A DNA stretch of 64,000 bases from UBA7672 sp047601145 (GCA_047601145.1 JASGJW010000002.1:62001-126000), one strand, 5' to 3'; positions 34,650 to 44,004 are shown, counted from the stretch's first letter. Notes: generated from the letters alone by a model not told the origin. Translations and numbers: made by a program.

Positions 34650-35912
34650 CTATTGCCGCTCATACGCCTGCGGCAGCGGTTCATCGAGCTTCAGATAGCG
34701 GTCGCGGAGCTCCGTCTGCCGCGACTTCATCGGCGTTTCGACGCCGTTGATGAACACCGCATCCGGGCTCGACATCAGCTCCAGCGGATCGCCATCCCAG
34801 ATCACAACGTCGGCCGTCGCGTTGGGCGCCAAGACACCAAGATCGGTGCGCCCATAAAGCGCCGCCGCATTCTTCGTCACACCTGCGAACGCGTCCGCCC
34901 ACGACATTCCGTTCGCCACGGCATTCCCGGCAAGCTGCTGGATGAAGCGCGTATTATGCGTAGCCTCGTTCGGATCGGCGATCGTCACCGTCACGCCCGC
35001 CTTCGATAGCCGCCCCGCGTTCTCCAGTGTCGAAGCGAGTATCTCGAACCGGTCAGGCAGGTTGGTCAGTGGGTTCACGATCACCGGGATCTTCGCCGCC
35101 GCGAGTTCATCTGCGACGCGCCAGCCTTCAGCCGCGCCAAGGATGATCAGCTTGATCTTTGGTTCGCGCTTCTGCAGCGAGATCACCTGCAGGATGTCGC
35201 CTGCGCGATAGACCTCGATCATCAGCGGAACTTTGCCCTCGACAACCGGCTTAAGTGCGATCGCTTCTTTCCGGTTGATGAGGTCGCCCTCGCCATCATC
35301 CTCGAAACCTTTCGGATAGGCCTTGGCATCGTCGATCGCCGTCAGCAGCCACATCCACGCCGCCGCGCGCGAACCGCCCGCCGTTCCGGCCCCTGCCTCG
35401 CCAAGCCGCGCGAACATGAAGGCCTCGCGCGATTGCAGGCTGTTGAACCCTCCTGTCATGTCGATCAGCGCGCCATATCCGCCGAACAAGCTTCCGCTCG
35501 GCGAACCCACGATCGCGGCGCGTGTAATGCCTTCGATACGTGTGACGGCAATGGCCGTGTCATCCGGATCGAACGCGTCCGCTGCATGCAACGAAGCCTG
35601 GAACCTGCTCTTCGGCGCCGAGGTGTCTTCCACCGAGTCCTCGGAATCGATCTCCGCAAGTCCGACGCGCGAGAATGGCGCGAACATGCCCGGCGTCACC
35701 CATTTTCCCTTTGCGTCGATGATCTTCGCGCCGGCCGGCGGCGTCGCCGTTCCGACCGAAACCACGCGGCCATTGTTGATGACGACCGTCGCGCTTTCGA
35801 GAATGCCCTGCGAGGTGTTGGTCACCACCTTGCCGCCGGTGATGGCGATCGGCTGGGCGAGGGCGGTGGGTGCTGCAACCAGCGCCGAAGCGAGCAGAAG
35901 CGACCTGATCAT
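34650..35912 (-). CDS. Exported amidohydrolase-family protein with a degenerate metal site
   Basis: A 420-residue protein with signal peptide MIRSLLLASALVAAPTALAQ and the amidohydrolase composite fold (VVTNTSQGILESATVVINNGRV and the closing LGVLAPNATADVVIWDGDPLE). The metal motif HxH expected after KWVTPGM is FAPFSR, so the two first histidines are absent. It overlaps the upstream amidohydrolase by 4 bases (ATGA), so the pair is translationally coupled and may form a heteromer. Whether it is catalytic is doubtful. The convergent P1-peptidase stop is 3 bases away. Confidence 0.82.
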   Translation of the reverse strand: MIRSLLLASALVAAPTALAQPIAITGGKVVTNTSQGILESATVVINNGRVVSVGTATPPAGAKIIDAKGKWVTPGMFAPFSRVGLAEIDSEDSVEDTSAPKSRFQASLHAADAFDPDDTAIAVTRIEGITRAAIVGSPSGSLFGGYGALIDMTGGFNSLQSREAFMFARLGEAGAGTAGGSRAAAWMWLLTAIDDAKAYPKGFEDDGEGDLINRKEAIALKPVVEGKVPLMIEVYRAGDILQVISLQKREPKIKLIILGAAEGWRVADELAAAKIPVIVNPLTNLPDRFEILASTLENAGRLSKAGVTVTIADPNEATHNTRFIQQLAGNAVANGMSWADAFAGVTKNAAALYGRTDLGVLAPNATADVVIWDGDPLELMSSPDAVFINGVETPMKSRQTELRDRYLKLDEPLPQAYERQ

Positions 35913-37417
35913 TTGCGGTCTCCTTCGCCCGGCTGGCCGAGTTCGAAGTCCATCACCGGTTGCTTCGCCGTATTCGCGCGATCCCACGTCACCGCGCCAT
36001 CCACGAACACGACATCCGCGCGCGTGTAGGAACTGAACGGATCACCGCTCCAGATCACGACATCCGCGCCCTTGCCGGGCTCCAGCGTGCCGGTCTTGTC
36101 GAGAATGCCGAGCGCCTTGGCCGGATTGCGCGACAGCCAGGTCCACGCTTCCGCCTTGGAGATCTCGATACCGGCTTTCTTCCCGTCAGCCAGCGCCTTC
36201 GCCGCTTCCTGGTTCAGTCGCTGAATGCCGTTAGCATCATCCGAGTGCACGATCGTGCAGGCCCCAGCCTTGTGCACCAGCGGGATGTTCTCGCGAATGC
36301 CGTCATAGGCCTCCGCCTTGAAACCCCACCAGTCCGCCCACAGCGCGGCGCAGATGCCGTTCGCCGCCAGCAGGTCCGCGATCTTGTAGGCTTCCACGCC
36401 ATGGTGGAACGCCGAGACGTGATAGCCGAACTCCTTCGACACATCGATGATCTGCGCCATCTCGTCGGCGCGATAGCAGTGCTGCTGCACCAGGATCTCG
36501 CCATTGAGCACGCCCATCAGCGTGTCGAGCTGCAGGTTGCGCGCAGGAGCTTCTGGCGGATCGCCCGGCTCTTCTGCCTTGCCGTCCTTGTCCTTCTTCG
36601 GATTGGCGGCCTTTTTCTCCCAGGCATCGAAGTCGGAATTGTACTTGTCCCATTTCCGCTTGTACTCGACCGCGTTCTGCCAGGCCGTGCGGTAGCCTGC
36701 GACGTTGCCCATGCGCGAGAACGGCTTGCCGCCTGGAAATCCGCCATTGCCATAGCCATAGACGCGCTTCGGGTTCTCCCCGCATGCCATCTTCATCGTG
36801 TAGGGCGCTCCTGGAAACTTCATGCCCTGCGCGGTCTTCGAGGGAACCGCCTTGATGATCACGCCGCGCCCGCCGAACAGGTTCGCGGATCCCGGCAGGA
36901 TCTCCATCGCCGTCACGCCGCCTGCCATCGCGCGCGTGAAACCCGGATCCTGCGGCCACAGCCCATGCTCGGCCCACACTTCCGCCGTCACCGGGCCGGA
37001 CACTTCATTGCCGTCCTGATGCGCCTCGAGCCCGGGCGAGGGGTAGACGCCGAGGTGCGAGTGAATGTCGATGATGCCGGGGGTCACCCATTTACCGGTC
37101 GCGTCGATCGACTTGATGCCAGCCGGCATCGTCATCGCCGCTTCCGAACCCACCGCAGTGATCTTCCCACCCTGGATCAGCACCGCGCCGCGCTCGAACA
37201 TCTTGCCCGTTCCGTCCAGCACGGTGGCGTTGCGGATCAGCACGTCTTCCGACGGCAGCGGCTTGTACGTCGAGGGATAGGGGTCCTTGTTATAGACGAC
37301 CCGCACAGGCTTCGGTTTCGCCGGATCGGCCGGGGTCTGTGATACCGCGCTCTCGCTTGCAGTCGCACACGCCGCCGCCATCAGCGCAACAACAGGGATC
37401 AGCTTCCAAGGATGCAT
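35909..37417 (-). CDS. Exported amidohydrolase lipoprotein
   Basis: A 502-residue metal hydrolase. The signal ends at LMAAAC, so it is probably a lipoprotein. The catalytic barrel carries H119 and H121 (GIIDIHSHLGV), then HCYRADE, SAFHHGVEAYK (His) and IVHSDDANG (Asp), a full amidohydrolase ligand set. A charged Lys/Glu insert (about 275-320, NPKKDKDGKAEEPGD) is not part of the core. These enzymes cleave amide or ester bonds such as N-acyl amino acids or imides. The upstream gap (37418-37624) separates it from the divergent TetR gene, which may control it. Confidence 0.87.
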   Translation of the reverse strand: MHPWKLIPVVALMAAACATASESAVSQTPADPAKPKPVRVVYNKDPYPSTYKPLPSEDVLIRNATVLDGTGKMFERGAVLIQGGKITAVGSEAAMTMPAGIKSIDATGKWVTPGIIDIHSHLGVYPSPGLEAHQDGNEVSGPVTAEVWAEHGLWPQDPGFTRAMAGGVTAMEILPGSANLFGGRGVIIKAVPSKTAQGMKFPGAPYTMKMACGENPKRVYGYGNGGFPGGKPFSRMGNVAGYRTAWQNAVEYKRKWDKYNSDFDAWEKKAANPKKDKDGKAEEPGDPPEAPARNLQLDTLMGVLNGEILVQQHCYRADEMAQIIDVSKEFGYHVSAFHHGVEAYKIADLLAANGICAALWADWWGFKAEAYDGIRENIPLVHKAGACTIVHSDDANGIQRLNQEAAKALADGKKAGIEISKAEAWTWLSRNPAKALGILDKTGTLEPGKGADVVIWSGDPFSSYTRADVVFVDGAVTWDRANTAKQPVMDFELGQPGEGDRK

Positions 37418-37579
37418 GTCTCGTCCCACGATTTCCCATGGCGAACTCTGCACACCGTCCACCGTGCGTCAAACACAGGACACGCGCTGCGCGAGCCCGC
37501 AGCGCTGCGCTGAACAAGCTTCATGCGCCGCGCTCAGGTTTCTGACATTGGCGGATCACACGCTCGTGTCTGCTCGCAA

Positions 37580-37600
37580 ATTTAAAGCGTTGACTTAAAT
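37580..37600. promoter_or_regulatory. Inverted repeat upstream of the TetR-family gene, possible operator
   Basis: Arms ATTTAA (37580-37585) and TTAAAT (37595-37600) flank a 9-base spacer in the gap between the divergent amidohydrolase and TetR genes, 25 bases before the TetR ATG. The AT-rich arms stand out in this GC-rich gap and could bind the adjacent TetR protein. Confidence 0.4.
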
Positions 37601-37624
37601 CGCCGACCTAGGGAGTATCCTCTT

Positions 37625-38296
37625 ATGGGTAGCGGTGATCTCACGCGCGAGAAGATCAAGCGGACGGCCGAGACGCTGTTTGCCGAGCGCGGGTTCAACG
37701 CCGTCTCCATCCGCGACATTGTCGAGGCGGCCGACCAGCGGAACTCCGGCGCTCTGCATTATTACTTCCGCACGAAAGAAGCGCTGGCGCGCGAACTTGT
37801 GGCCGATGGCGTGCAGCGCATCGACGAGGATCGCAACAAGCGTCTCAACCGGCTGGAAGCGCAGGGCGGTCCCAAGACCATTCGCGAAGTAATCGAGCTG
37901 CTCGCTTATCCCTACGTGGTCGACAAGAACTTCATGAAGTTCCTGAGCCGGCTCATGCAGGACAATTACGGCTTGTTTCTCGAAGGCGCGAAAGGACAGG
38001 ATTCGGGCTTCCTGCGCGTGGCTGTGCACGTGCATCGCCTGCTGCCGGAGATTCCCAACGAAATCCTGCTCCAGCGCTTCCACATGATGATTGTCTATAC
38101 CGCGTCCATGCTCGCGCTGCAGACGCCAGGCCGGCCCGACGATGAGGTCTGGACGCCATTCTGGAACTTGCCGGGTGCGCGCGAGACGCTTCTCGACACT
38201 GTCGAGGGCATGTTGCGCCAACCGGTGTCGGCAGAGACGCAGGCCGCATTGACCGCAAGGCACAGACGTACACGCGCCGCTGGATCGGGCCGGTAG
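37625..38296 (+). CDS. TetR-family transcriptional regulator
   Basis: A 223-residue regulator. The N-terminal helix-turn-helix reads TREKIKRTAETLFAERGFNAVSIRDIVEAADQRNSGALHYYFRTKEALARELV (split here into TREKIKRTAETLFAERGF, NAVSIRDIVEAADQ and GALHYYFRTKEAL), typical of TetR. The C-terminal part is an unrecognised ligand domain. It leads, on the same strand, the cluster of a secreted unknown protein, the copper/cytochrome fusion and a PQQ dehydrogenase, and is divergent from the amidohydrolase operon, so it may control either set. Confidence 0.9.
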   Translation: MGSGDLTREKIKRTAETLFAERGFNAVSIRDIVEAADQRNSGALHYYFRTKEALARELVADGVQRIDEDRNKRLNRLEAQGGPKTIREVIELLAYPYVVDKNFMKFLSRLMQDNYGLFLEGAKGQDSGFLRVAVHVHRLLPEIPNEILLQRFHMMIVYTASMLALQTPGRPDDEVWTPFWNLPGARETLLDTVEGMLRQPVSAETQAALTARHRRTRAAGSGR

Positions 38297-38312
38297 GGAC
38301 AAGGAGACGCTG

Positions 38313-39380
38313 ATGCAGTCCATCATGAGCGTCGTGATAGAGGCAGGCAGGGCGGGCAGCATCGCAATCGGCATTCTTGTTGCGGCAGGCGCCGCAACGG
38401 CGCAGGGCGCGCCGCAGACCTCTCATCCGCGCGATTTCACAGGCGCCTGGACCAACGCCAACCTCACGCCCGTCAGCCGCCCGCGCGGTGTCGAAAAGCT
38501 CGAAGTCACAGCCGAAGAAGCCCGCGACATGGCGGCGAACAGCTCGATCCTCGGCTTCAAGCGTGATCCCAACGACTATGTCGACAAGGTCGATCCCAAT
38601 GCTCCGGCTCCAGCGAAGGGCTCCACCGATTTTGGCGTCAAAGGATACAACTCCTTCTGGCTTGCGACCGGCGACAGCCTCGCGCGCGTGAAGGGCACCT
38701 ACCGCACATCCAACATCGTCGACCCGCCGAACGGCCAGATTCCGTGGAATCCTGACCGGCCGCGGGGCGCGCGTCCCGCCGGCGGCAACTTCGTCACCGG
38801 CGCTGGCCTCTATGACGGCCCCGAATATCTTGGCATCGCCGAACGCTGTCTGCTCGCCTTCAGTGGCGCGTCGGGGCCCGGCATGTTCACCCCGATCTAC
38901 AACAACAATTACCAGTTCGTGCTGACGAAGGACTATCTCGTGATCCAGCCGGAGATGGTGCACGACGCGCGCATCATCCCGATCTATCCGAATGCTGATG
39001 AAGCGCGCGCCCATCACAGGCCAGACGCGATCAAGCAGTGGATGGGCGACAGCGTTGGTTGGTGGGAAGGCGACACGCTCGTCGCCGAGTCCATCAACCT
39101 GCACCCGATCCAGTCCGTGCAGGGTCAGATACCCCTCTCGCCCAAGGGTAAGATCACGGAGCGTTTCCAGCGCTGGGCGGATGACGAGATTTTCTATGCA
39201 TTCACGGTCGATGATCCGGTGAACTATGTGAAGCCGTGGGCGGTCGAGAATAGTTTCCGTCCGCAGTCACGCATGTATGAATACGCCTGCCACGAGGGAA
39301 ACTACGCCATGCCCGGCATCCTGATAGGCGCCCGCAAGCTGGAGCGCGACAAGGCTGCTGCGCCGGCGACGAAGAAATAA
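38313..39380 (+). CDS. Exported protein of unknown family (paralogue of 51404-52441)
   Basis: A 355-residue protein with a hydrophobic N-terminus (SIAIGILVAAGAATAQG). The mature part begins DFTGAWTNANLTPVSRP and contains YNSFWLATGDSLARVKGTYR, IAERCLLAFSG, GWWEGDTLVAESIN, RFQRWADDEIFYAFTVDDP and RMYEYACHEGNYAMPGIL. Each has a counterpart in the gene at 51404-52441. The protein is probably periplasmic. RBS AGGAGA precedes the ATG. It follows the TetR gene by 16 bases, so it is cotranscribed. The function is unknown. Confidence 0.72.
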   Translation: MQSIMSVVIEAGRAGSIAIGILVAAGAATAQGAPQTSHPRDFTGAWTNANLTPVSRPRGVEKLEVTAEEARDMAANSSILGFKRDPNDYVDKVDPNAPAPAKGSTDFGVKGYNSFWLATGDSLARVKGTYRTSNIVDPPNGQIPWNPDRPRGARPAGGNFVTGAGLYDGPEYLGIAERCLLAFSGASGPGMFTPIYNNNYQFVLTKDYLVIQPEMVHDARIIPIYPNADEARAHHRPDAIKQWMGDSVGWWEGDTLVAESINLHPIQSVQGQIPLSPKGKITERFQRWADDEIFYAFTVDDPVNYVKPWAVENSFRPQSRMYEYACHEGNYAMPGILIGARKLERDKAAAPATKK

Positions 39381-39429
39381 CAGCGCGCAGGCTCCGCCTG
39401 ACGACGCCGCGACCAATGGGAGGACGACC

Positions 39430-41430
39430 GTGCCGCTTTCCGGAAAGAACACCGCAAGGTTCGCGATCGCTTTTGCGGCGCTGATCCTCGGTGGATCGCT
39501 GAGCCAGATGACCGCAGCGCCGACGACGCCCGCGACTGTCCAGCGCGTCGACGACTTCCAGCTGTCCGATCAGAACTATCTCGGCCGCCGCCTCTACAAG
39601 ATGCGCGATGCGAAGGCGATCGTGCTGATCAGCTACGCCGCCGGCGACAAGACCGTCCGCGCCGACGCTGGCGCCTACATGGCGCTCAAGGCGAACTATG
39701 CACCGAAGAACGTCGAATTCCTGATGATCGACTCCGTGCCCGGCGAAACCCGCGAGAAGGTCGCCTCATCCGCCAAAGCCGCCGGCCTCGAAATGCCGAT
39801 CCTGTTCGATTACGAGCAGCTGGTCGGTGAGGGCCTCGAGCTCACGCGCGCCGCCGAGGTGATCGTTGTCGACCCGAAGAACTGGGCGATCGCTTTCCGC
39901 GGCCCCGTCGGATCGGCATCGACCAAACGTGCGCTCGACTCGCTGACGGCAGGCAAGTCCATCTCGCTGCCATCCGAAACGCCGCGCGGCGGCGTCATCG
40001 ACTTCCCGCGCAAGGCTGCCGCGAAGAAGGCTCAGATCTCCTACGCGAAGGATGTCGCTCCAATCATTCAGGAGAAGTGCGCCACTTGCCACCAGCCGGG
40101 TGGTCTTGGCCCAATGGCGCTGACGACCTACGAGACGATCAAGGGTTTCTCACCCATGATCCGTGAAGCGCTGCGCACGCATCGCATGCCGCCCTTCCAG
40201 CCGGACGTTACCGTCGGCCATTGGGCGCCGAATGAGGGCCTCTCGTCCGACCAGCTGCGCACTGTCGTGCACTGGATTGAAGCCGGCGCGCCGCGCGGCT
40301 CTGGCGAAGACCCGCTTGCGAAGATCGCCTTCCAGGCCCCGGAATGGCCACTCGGCAAACCCGATCTCGTGCTTGATCTTCCGGTCGTCGATGTGCCCGC
40401 CACCGGCGTGCTGCCCTACCAGAAGCCGGTTCTCGACACCGGCATGACCGAAGGCCGCTGGATGAAGGCGAGCGCCTTCCAGGTCACGGATCGCCGCGTC
40501 CTGCACCATGTCACCACGGGCCTGCGTGCGCCCACCGACGACGGCGGCCACGTCACCTTGACGGAAGCTCGCGCCGGCATTGGCGGGCAGGGCCCCGGCC
40601 GCACCATCAACCTCACGCCGCCCGACATGGGCATCTGGATTCCGGCCGCTTCCAAGATCGCGTTCGAGACGCACTATACGCCCTACGGCAAGGCCACGAC
40701 CGAGAAGACCAAGATGGGCCTCTACTTCTATCCCAAGGGGCAGGAGCCGAAGTATCCGATGCGCGTGCACGGGCTCTACGACATGGGCATCACCATTCCT
40801 GCCGGCGCCGAATGGCATCCCGAGATCGCCTACGAGGACATTCCGAAGGACATGCTCCTCTACGGCCTGACGCCCCACGCCCACGTGCGCGGCGCCTCAA
40901 CGCAGGTCTCGATCATCTTCCCCGATGGCCGCGAACAGGTCGTCCTCGCCGTGCCGAAATACCAGTTCGACTGGCAGTGCGAATACTATCTCGCCGAGCC
41001 GATCCTCGTCCCCGCCGGCTCGCGCATTATCAACCGCTGGATCTACGACAACTCGACGCGCAACTTCGACAACCCTGCGCCCGAAAAGCAGGTGATCTTC
41101 GGCGAGCAATCGTGGGAAGAGATGCTGACCTTCTTCATCCACTATCGCTGGGTCGGTGAGACGATCGCCGAGCCGCGGGATGACTACGACCGCATCCTGC
41201 AGCAGGGCCACACGATGGGCGTGCTGGACGACAACATGGACGGCAAGCTCCAGCTCACCGAGCTGCGCGGCAAACAGGGCGAATGGCTGAAAGCCAACCT
41301 CGCCTTGCTCGACGCCAACAACGACTCATTGCTGGACAAGGATGAACTCGCCAAGGCCGGCCAGCGCGTTGCGCCAAAATCCCAGGCCGCCGTTCCTCCG
41401 CCTTCGACGACGCCAACATCCCTCAACTGA
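39430..41430 (+). CDS. Redoxin - cytochrome c - copper monooxygenase-like - EF-hand fusion protein
   Basis: A 666-residue exported protein starting at GTG 39430 with GGGAGG 7 bases upstream. Domains are a signal peptide (1-30), a thioredoxin/redoxin-like fold (about 38-190) lacking the redox Cys pair, a cytochrome c motif CATCH at 217-221 with a possible Met ligand in GLGPM, and a region like PHM/DBM copper type II monooxygenases (about 340-580). That region carries His359-His360, His415 and HAH at 483-485. Two EF-hand loops lie at about 600-612 and 628-640. It is probably periplasmic and redox active. The substrate is unknown; the adjacent PQQ enzyme may be a partner. Confidence 0.78.
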   Translation: MPLSGKNTARFAIAFAALILGGSLSQMTAAPTTPATVQRVDDFQLSDQNYLGRRLYKMRDAKAIVLISYAAGDKTVRADAGAYMALKANYAPKNVEFLMIDSVPGETREKVASSAKAAGLEMPILFDYEQLVGEGLELTRAAEVIVVDPKNWAIAFRGPVGSASTKRALDSLTAGKSISLPSETPRGGVIDFPRKAAAKKAQISYAKDVAPIIQEKCATCHQPGGLGPMALTTYETIKGFSPMIREALRTHRMPPFQPDVTVGHWAPNEGLSSDQLRTVVHWIEAGAPRGSGEDPLAKIAFQAPEWPLGKPDLVLDLPVVDVPATGVLPYQKPVLDTGMTEGRWMKASAFQVTDRRVLHHVTTGLRAPTDDGGHVTLTEARAGIGGQGPGRTINLTPPDMGIWIPAASKIAFETHYTPYGKATTEKTKMGLYFYPKGQEPKYPMRVHGLYDMGITIPAGAEWHPEIAYEDIPKDMLLYGLTPHAHVRGASTQVSIIFPDGREQVVLAVPKYQFDWQCEYYLAEPILVPAGSRIINRWIYDNSTRNFDNPAPEKQVIFGEQSWEEMLTFFIHYRWVGETIAEPRDDYDRILQQGHTMGVLDDNMDGKLQLTELRGKQGEWLKANLALLDANNDSLLDKDELAKAGQRVAPKSQAAVPPPSTTPTSLN

Positions 41431-41558
41431 TTTGAACTGACGCAGATCGAGTTTCCGTGATGTAGGCCGCCGCTAGGGCAGGGCTTCCCTTCACGTCAAT
41501 GAAGCCTAGACTGCCGTCATCGCCTCGACAGACAGGCGTACAGCAAGGGGGTTACGTC

Positions 41559-43334
41559 ATGCGCATCCAGGCGAAGCTCTGGTACGGGGCGCTGTGCGCT
41601 CTCTCTGCAACTGCACTCTCGGCCTGCACGTCGGCGCCGGAGCCTGTGCTCACTGGGGCGGAACGGCTCGCAGCCCAGAAACCCGTATCGTCCGACATGC
41701 TGCGCAACCCGGCGCCGGGCGACTGGCTGCAATGGGGCCGCACCTATGACGGCCAGAATTTCAGCCCGCTCGCCAAGGTCAACCGCGACACGGTCAAGGA
41801 TCTCGCGCCTGCCTGGCGGACCACGCTGGTGCGCGGCGTCGCGATGCCGACGCCGCTAGTCCACGAAGGCGTGATGCTGCTGCAGACGACGCCGGACACT
41901 GTGCTGGCGCTCGATGCAGTCACCGGTGCGGAGCTGTGGCGGCATGCGCGTGCGCCGATCGATGTTTCACCAACCATGAAGATGGGGCTTGGCCTCGCCG
42001 AAGGAATGGTCTTCGTGCCCACCTCCGATCTCCACGTGCTGGCGCTCGATGTGAAGACCGGCGCACAGCTCTGGGATTCCTCGATCGCGGTGACGCCGCC
42101 TGCCGTGAAGAGCACGACGCTCGGCCTGCGCAGCGCGCCCTTTATCGTCGGCGACAAGGTCATTCAGGGCGTCACCACCAGCTTCGTCCCTGGCGGCGGT
42201 TTCATCGTCGCGCTCGACATCAAGACGGGCAAGGAAGTCTGGCGCTTCAACACCATCCCGCGGCCGGGCGAGCCGGGCGGTGAAACCTGGAACGGCCTGC
42301 CGATCGAGAAACGCAGCGGCGGATCCGTCTGGCACCAGGGCACGTACGACAAGGACCTCAACCTCATCTATTACGGCGTCGCTCCGACCTATGACACCGG
42401 GCCGATGCTGAAGCCGTCGGGTATTCCCGGTACGTCGCAGACCGCGCTCTACACTAACAGCACGATCGCCCTGAACCCCGACACCGGCAAACTCGTCTGG
42501 TATTATCAGCACCTCGCCAATGATCAGTGGGATCTCGACTGGGTGTTCGAGCGCCAGATCGCGACCATCAAGGTTGGCGGCCGCGACCGCAAGGTTGTGA
42601 TGACCATGGGCAAGATGGCCATCCTTGAGGTGATGGATGCAGCAACCGGCGAATACCTCTTCTCGATCGATGCCGGCACGCAGAACATCATCTCGGCGAT
42701 TGATCCGAAAACCGGCGCGAAGACGATCGATCCTTCAAAGCTACCCGATCCGTCACGTCCGTTGATCTATTGCCCGGGCCCGTCCGGCGCTCGCTCGTGG
42801 CCGCCGACATCCTTCAGCAAGAACACCGGCCTGCTTTATGTGCCGCTGACCGAGCAGTGCATGGGCATGGGCGGCAAGGGCGGCAGCCTGCTGACTGCTG
42901 CAGGCTCGCAGCTTTCGGCAGCGGATCACCCCGACGCCGTTAAGGACAACAAGATGGGCCGTCTTCAGGCCATGGACGTCAGCGGCAAGAAGCTCGGCTG
43001 GACGCACGATCTCGATGCGCCCATCGTGACCTCGGCGCTGGCGACCGCGGGCGGCATCGTCTTCGCAGGTGATCTCGATCCGTCGCTGAAGGCGTTCGAC
43101 GACCGCGACGGGAAGCTGCTTTGGAGCACGAAACTCGACAACTATCCCAGCTCGAGCGTGATCACCTACAGCGTCGGCCCCACGCAGTATGTCGCGGTGG
43201 TGACAGGCATGACCAACAACCACATCAACGACTTCTCGCGCCGCTACACGGAGTTCAGGAAGAGCCACAACCTGCCGGCGAACCCGCCCGTGAGTACGGA
43301 AGCCGCCGTCCAGGTGTTCAAGCTGAGCAAGTAG
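41559..43334 (+). CDS. PQQ-dependent dehydrogenase, methanol/ethanol family, lipoprotein
   Basis: A 591-residue quinoprotein. The signal MRIQAKLWYGALCALSATALSAC gives lipidated Cys23. The propeller starts with GDWLQWGRTYDGQNFSPL and has tryptophan-docking-type repeats such as VLALDAVTGAELWRHA, LALDVKTGAQLWDS and DGKLLWSTKL. It has no C-terminal haem domain, so electrons must go to another carrier, perhaps the cytochrome domain of the upstream fusion protein (inference). The ATG at 41559 follows AAGGGGG. It is third gene of the TetR-led cluster. Confidence 0.88.
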   Translation: MRIQAKLWYGALCALSATALSACTSAPEPVLTGAERLAAQKPVSSDMLRNPAPGDWLQWGRTYDGQNFSPLAKVNRDTVKDLAPAWRTTLVRGVAMPTPLVHEGVMLLQTTPDTVLALDAVTGAELWRHARAPIDVSPTMKMGLGLAEGMVFVPTSDLHVLALDVKTGAQLWDSSIAVTPPAVKSTTLGLRSAPFIVGDKVIQGVTTSFVPGGGFIVALDIKTGKEVWRFNTIPRPGEPGGETWNGLPIEKRSGGSVWHQGTYDKDLNLIYYGVAPTYDTGPMLKPSGIPGTSQTALYTNSTIALNPDTGKLVWYYQHLANDQWDLDWVFERQIATIKVGGRDRKVVMTMGKMAILEVMDAATGEYLFSIDAGTQNIISAIDPKTGAKTIDPSKLPDPSRPLIYCPGPSGARSWPPTSFSKNTGLLYVPLTEQCMGMGGKGGSLLTAAGSQLSAADHPDAVKDNKMGRLQAMDVSGKKLGWTHDLDAPIVTSALATAGGIVFAGDLDPSLKAFDDRDGKLLWSTKLDNYPSSSVITYSVGPTQYVAVVTGMTNNHINDFSRRYTEFRKSHNLPANPPVSTEAAVQVFKLSK

Positions 43335-43350
43335 TCCGCGAACGCGGGCC

Positions 43351-43923
43351 TTACGGATCGACCGCCGCCTGCAGCACGCGGGCAAGCCGCGCGCGGAAGC
43401 GTTCGCGTTCCTTCGCCGTGAGGCCGAAGTCATCGGCGATCCGCCGGTCGATCACGACGCCCTTGATGATGCTGGCCGCCACGCGCACGCGCTCGGCCGC
43501 ATTCTTCCCGCCCAGCCAGCGCGCGAACGGTCCATAGAACCGCTCCTCGCCTGACGTGCGGATCGCCTCGGCCGCGCTCAGATGCGAAGCCGACCGCAGC
43601 ATCACCAGGATGACATCAAGCTTGTCGTTCTCGACGGGATCATCGACCAGCATCTTCGAAACGCGTTCGCCGAATTCGGAAGGATCGCCCTGGAACAGGT
43701 CGTCCGGGGCAGGGCAGGAGTCGAGCACCGCCTTGAACAGCTCTTCCTTGCCGCCGAAATAGCGGGAGATCAGCGAGACATCGACGCCAGCGTCAGCTGC
43801 GATCGTGCGCAGGCTCACACTGTCATAGGCCTCGCTTGCGAAGCGGTCTGTCGCTGCCTTGAGAAGTGCTGCGCGTGTCGCGACAGCGTCACGCTTCCGG
43901 ACCACAAGTTCGCCAATGGACAT
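43351..43923 (-). CDS. TetR-family repressor of the RND efflux operon
   Basis: A 190-residue regulator. The HTH is in KRDAVATRAALLKAATDRF and VSLRTIAADAGVDVSLISRYF. The C-terminal part is an AcrR/CmeR-like ligand-binding domain. The ATG is at 43923; the gene is divergent from the RND adaptor gene, with two near-identical palindromes in the shared promoter region. This is the usual layout of a repressor controlling an efflux operon and itself. Confidence 0.9.
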   Translation of the reverse strand: MSIGELVVRKRDAVATRAALLKAATDRFASEAYDSVSLRTIAADAGVDVSLISRYFGGKEELFKAVLDSCPAPDDLFQGDPSEFGERVSKMLVDDPVENDKLDVILVMLRSASHLSAAEAIRTSGEERFYGPFARWLGGKNAAERVRVAASIIKGVVIDRRIADDFGLTAKERERFRARLARVLQAAVDP

Positions 43924-43948
43924 GCCGTTTCCTGGCCCAAATATTTTT

Positions 43949-44004
43949 GTCAACGCCTGTTGACTTGAGTGGGCTCCACCCAATTTATGTCAACGCCCGT
44001 TGAC
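43949..44004. promoter_or_regulatory. Two palindromic operators in the TetR/RND promoter
   Basis: Palindromes GTCAACGCCTGTTGAC (43949-43964) and GTCAACGCCCGTTGAC (43989-44004) differ at one position and have centres 40 bases apart, about four helical turns. They lie between the divergent repressor and adaptor genes and overlap or abut the plus-strand promoter elements. They are very likely the operators of the TetR protein encoded at 43351-43923. Confidence 0.72.
43960..43988 (+). promoter_or_regulatory. Candidate promoter of the RND operon
   Basis: TTGACT (43960-43965) and ATTTAT (43983-43988) are spaced by 17 bases. The -35 element lies inside the first palindrome and the -10 element abuts the second, so repressor binding would block RNA polymerase. 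Confidence 0.5.
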
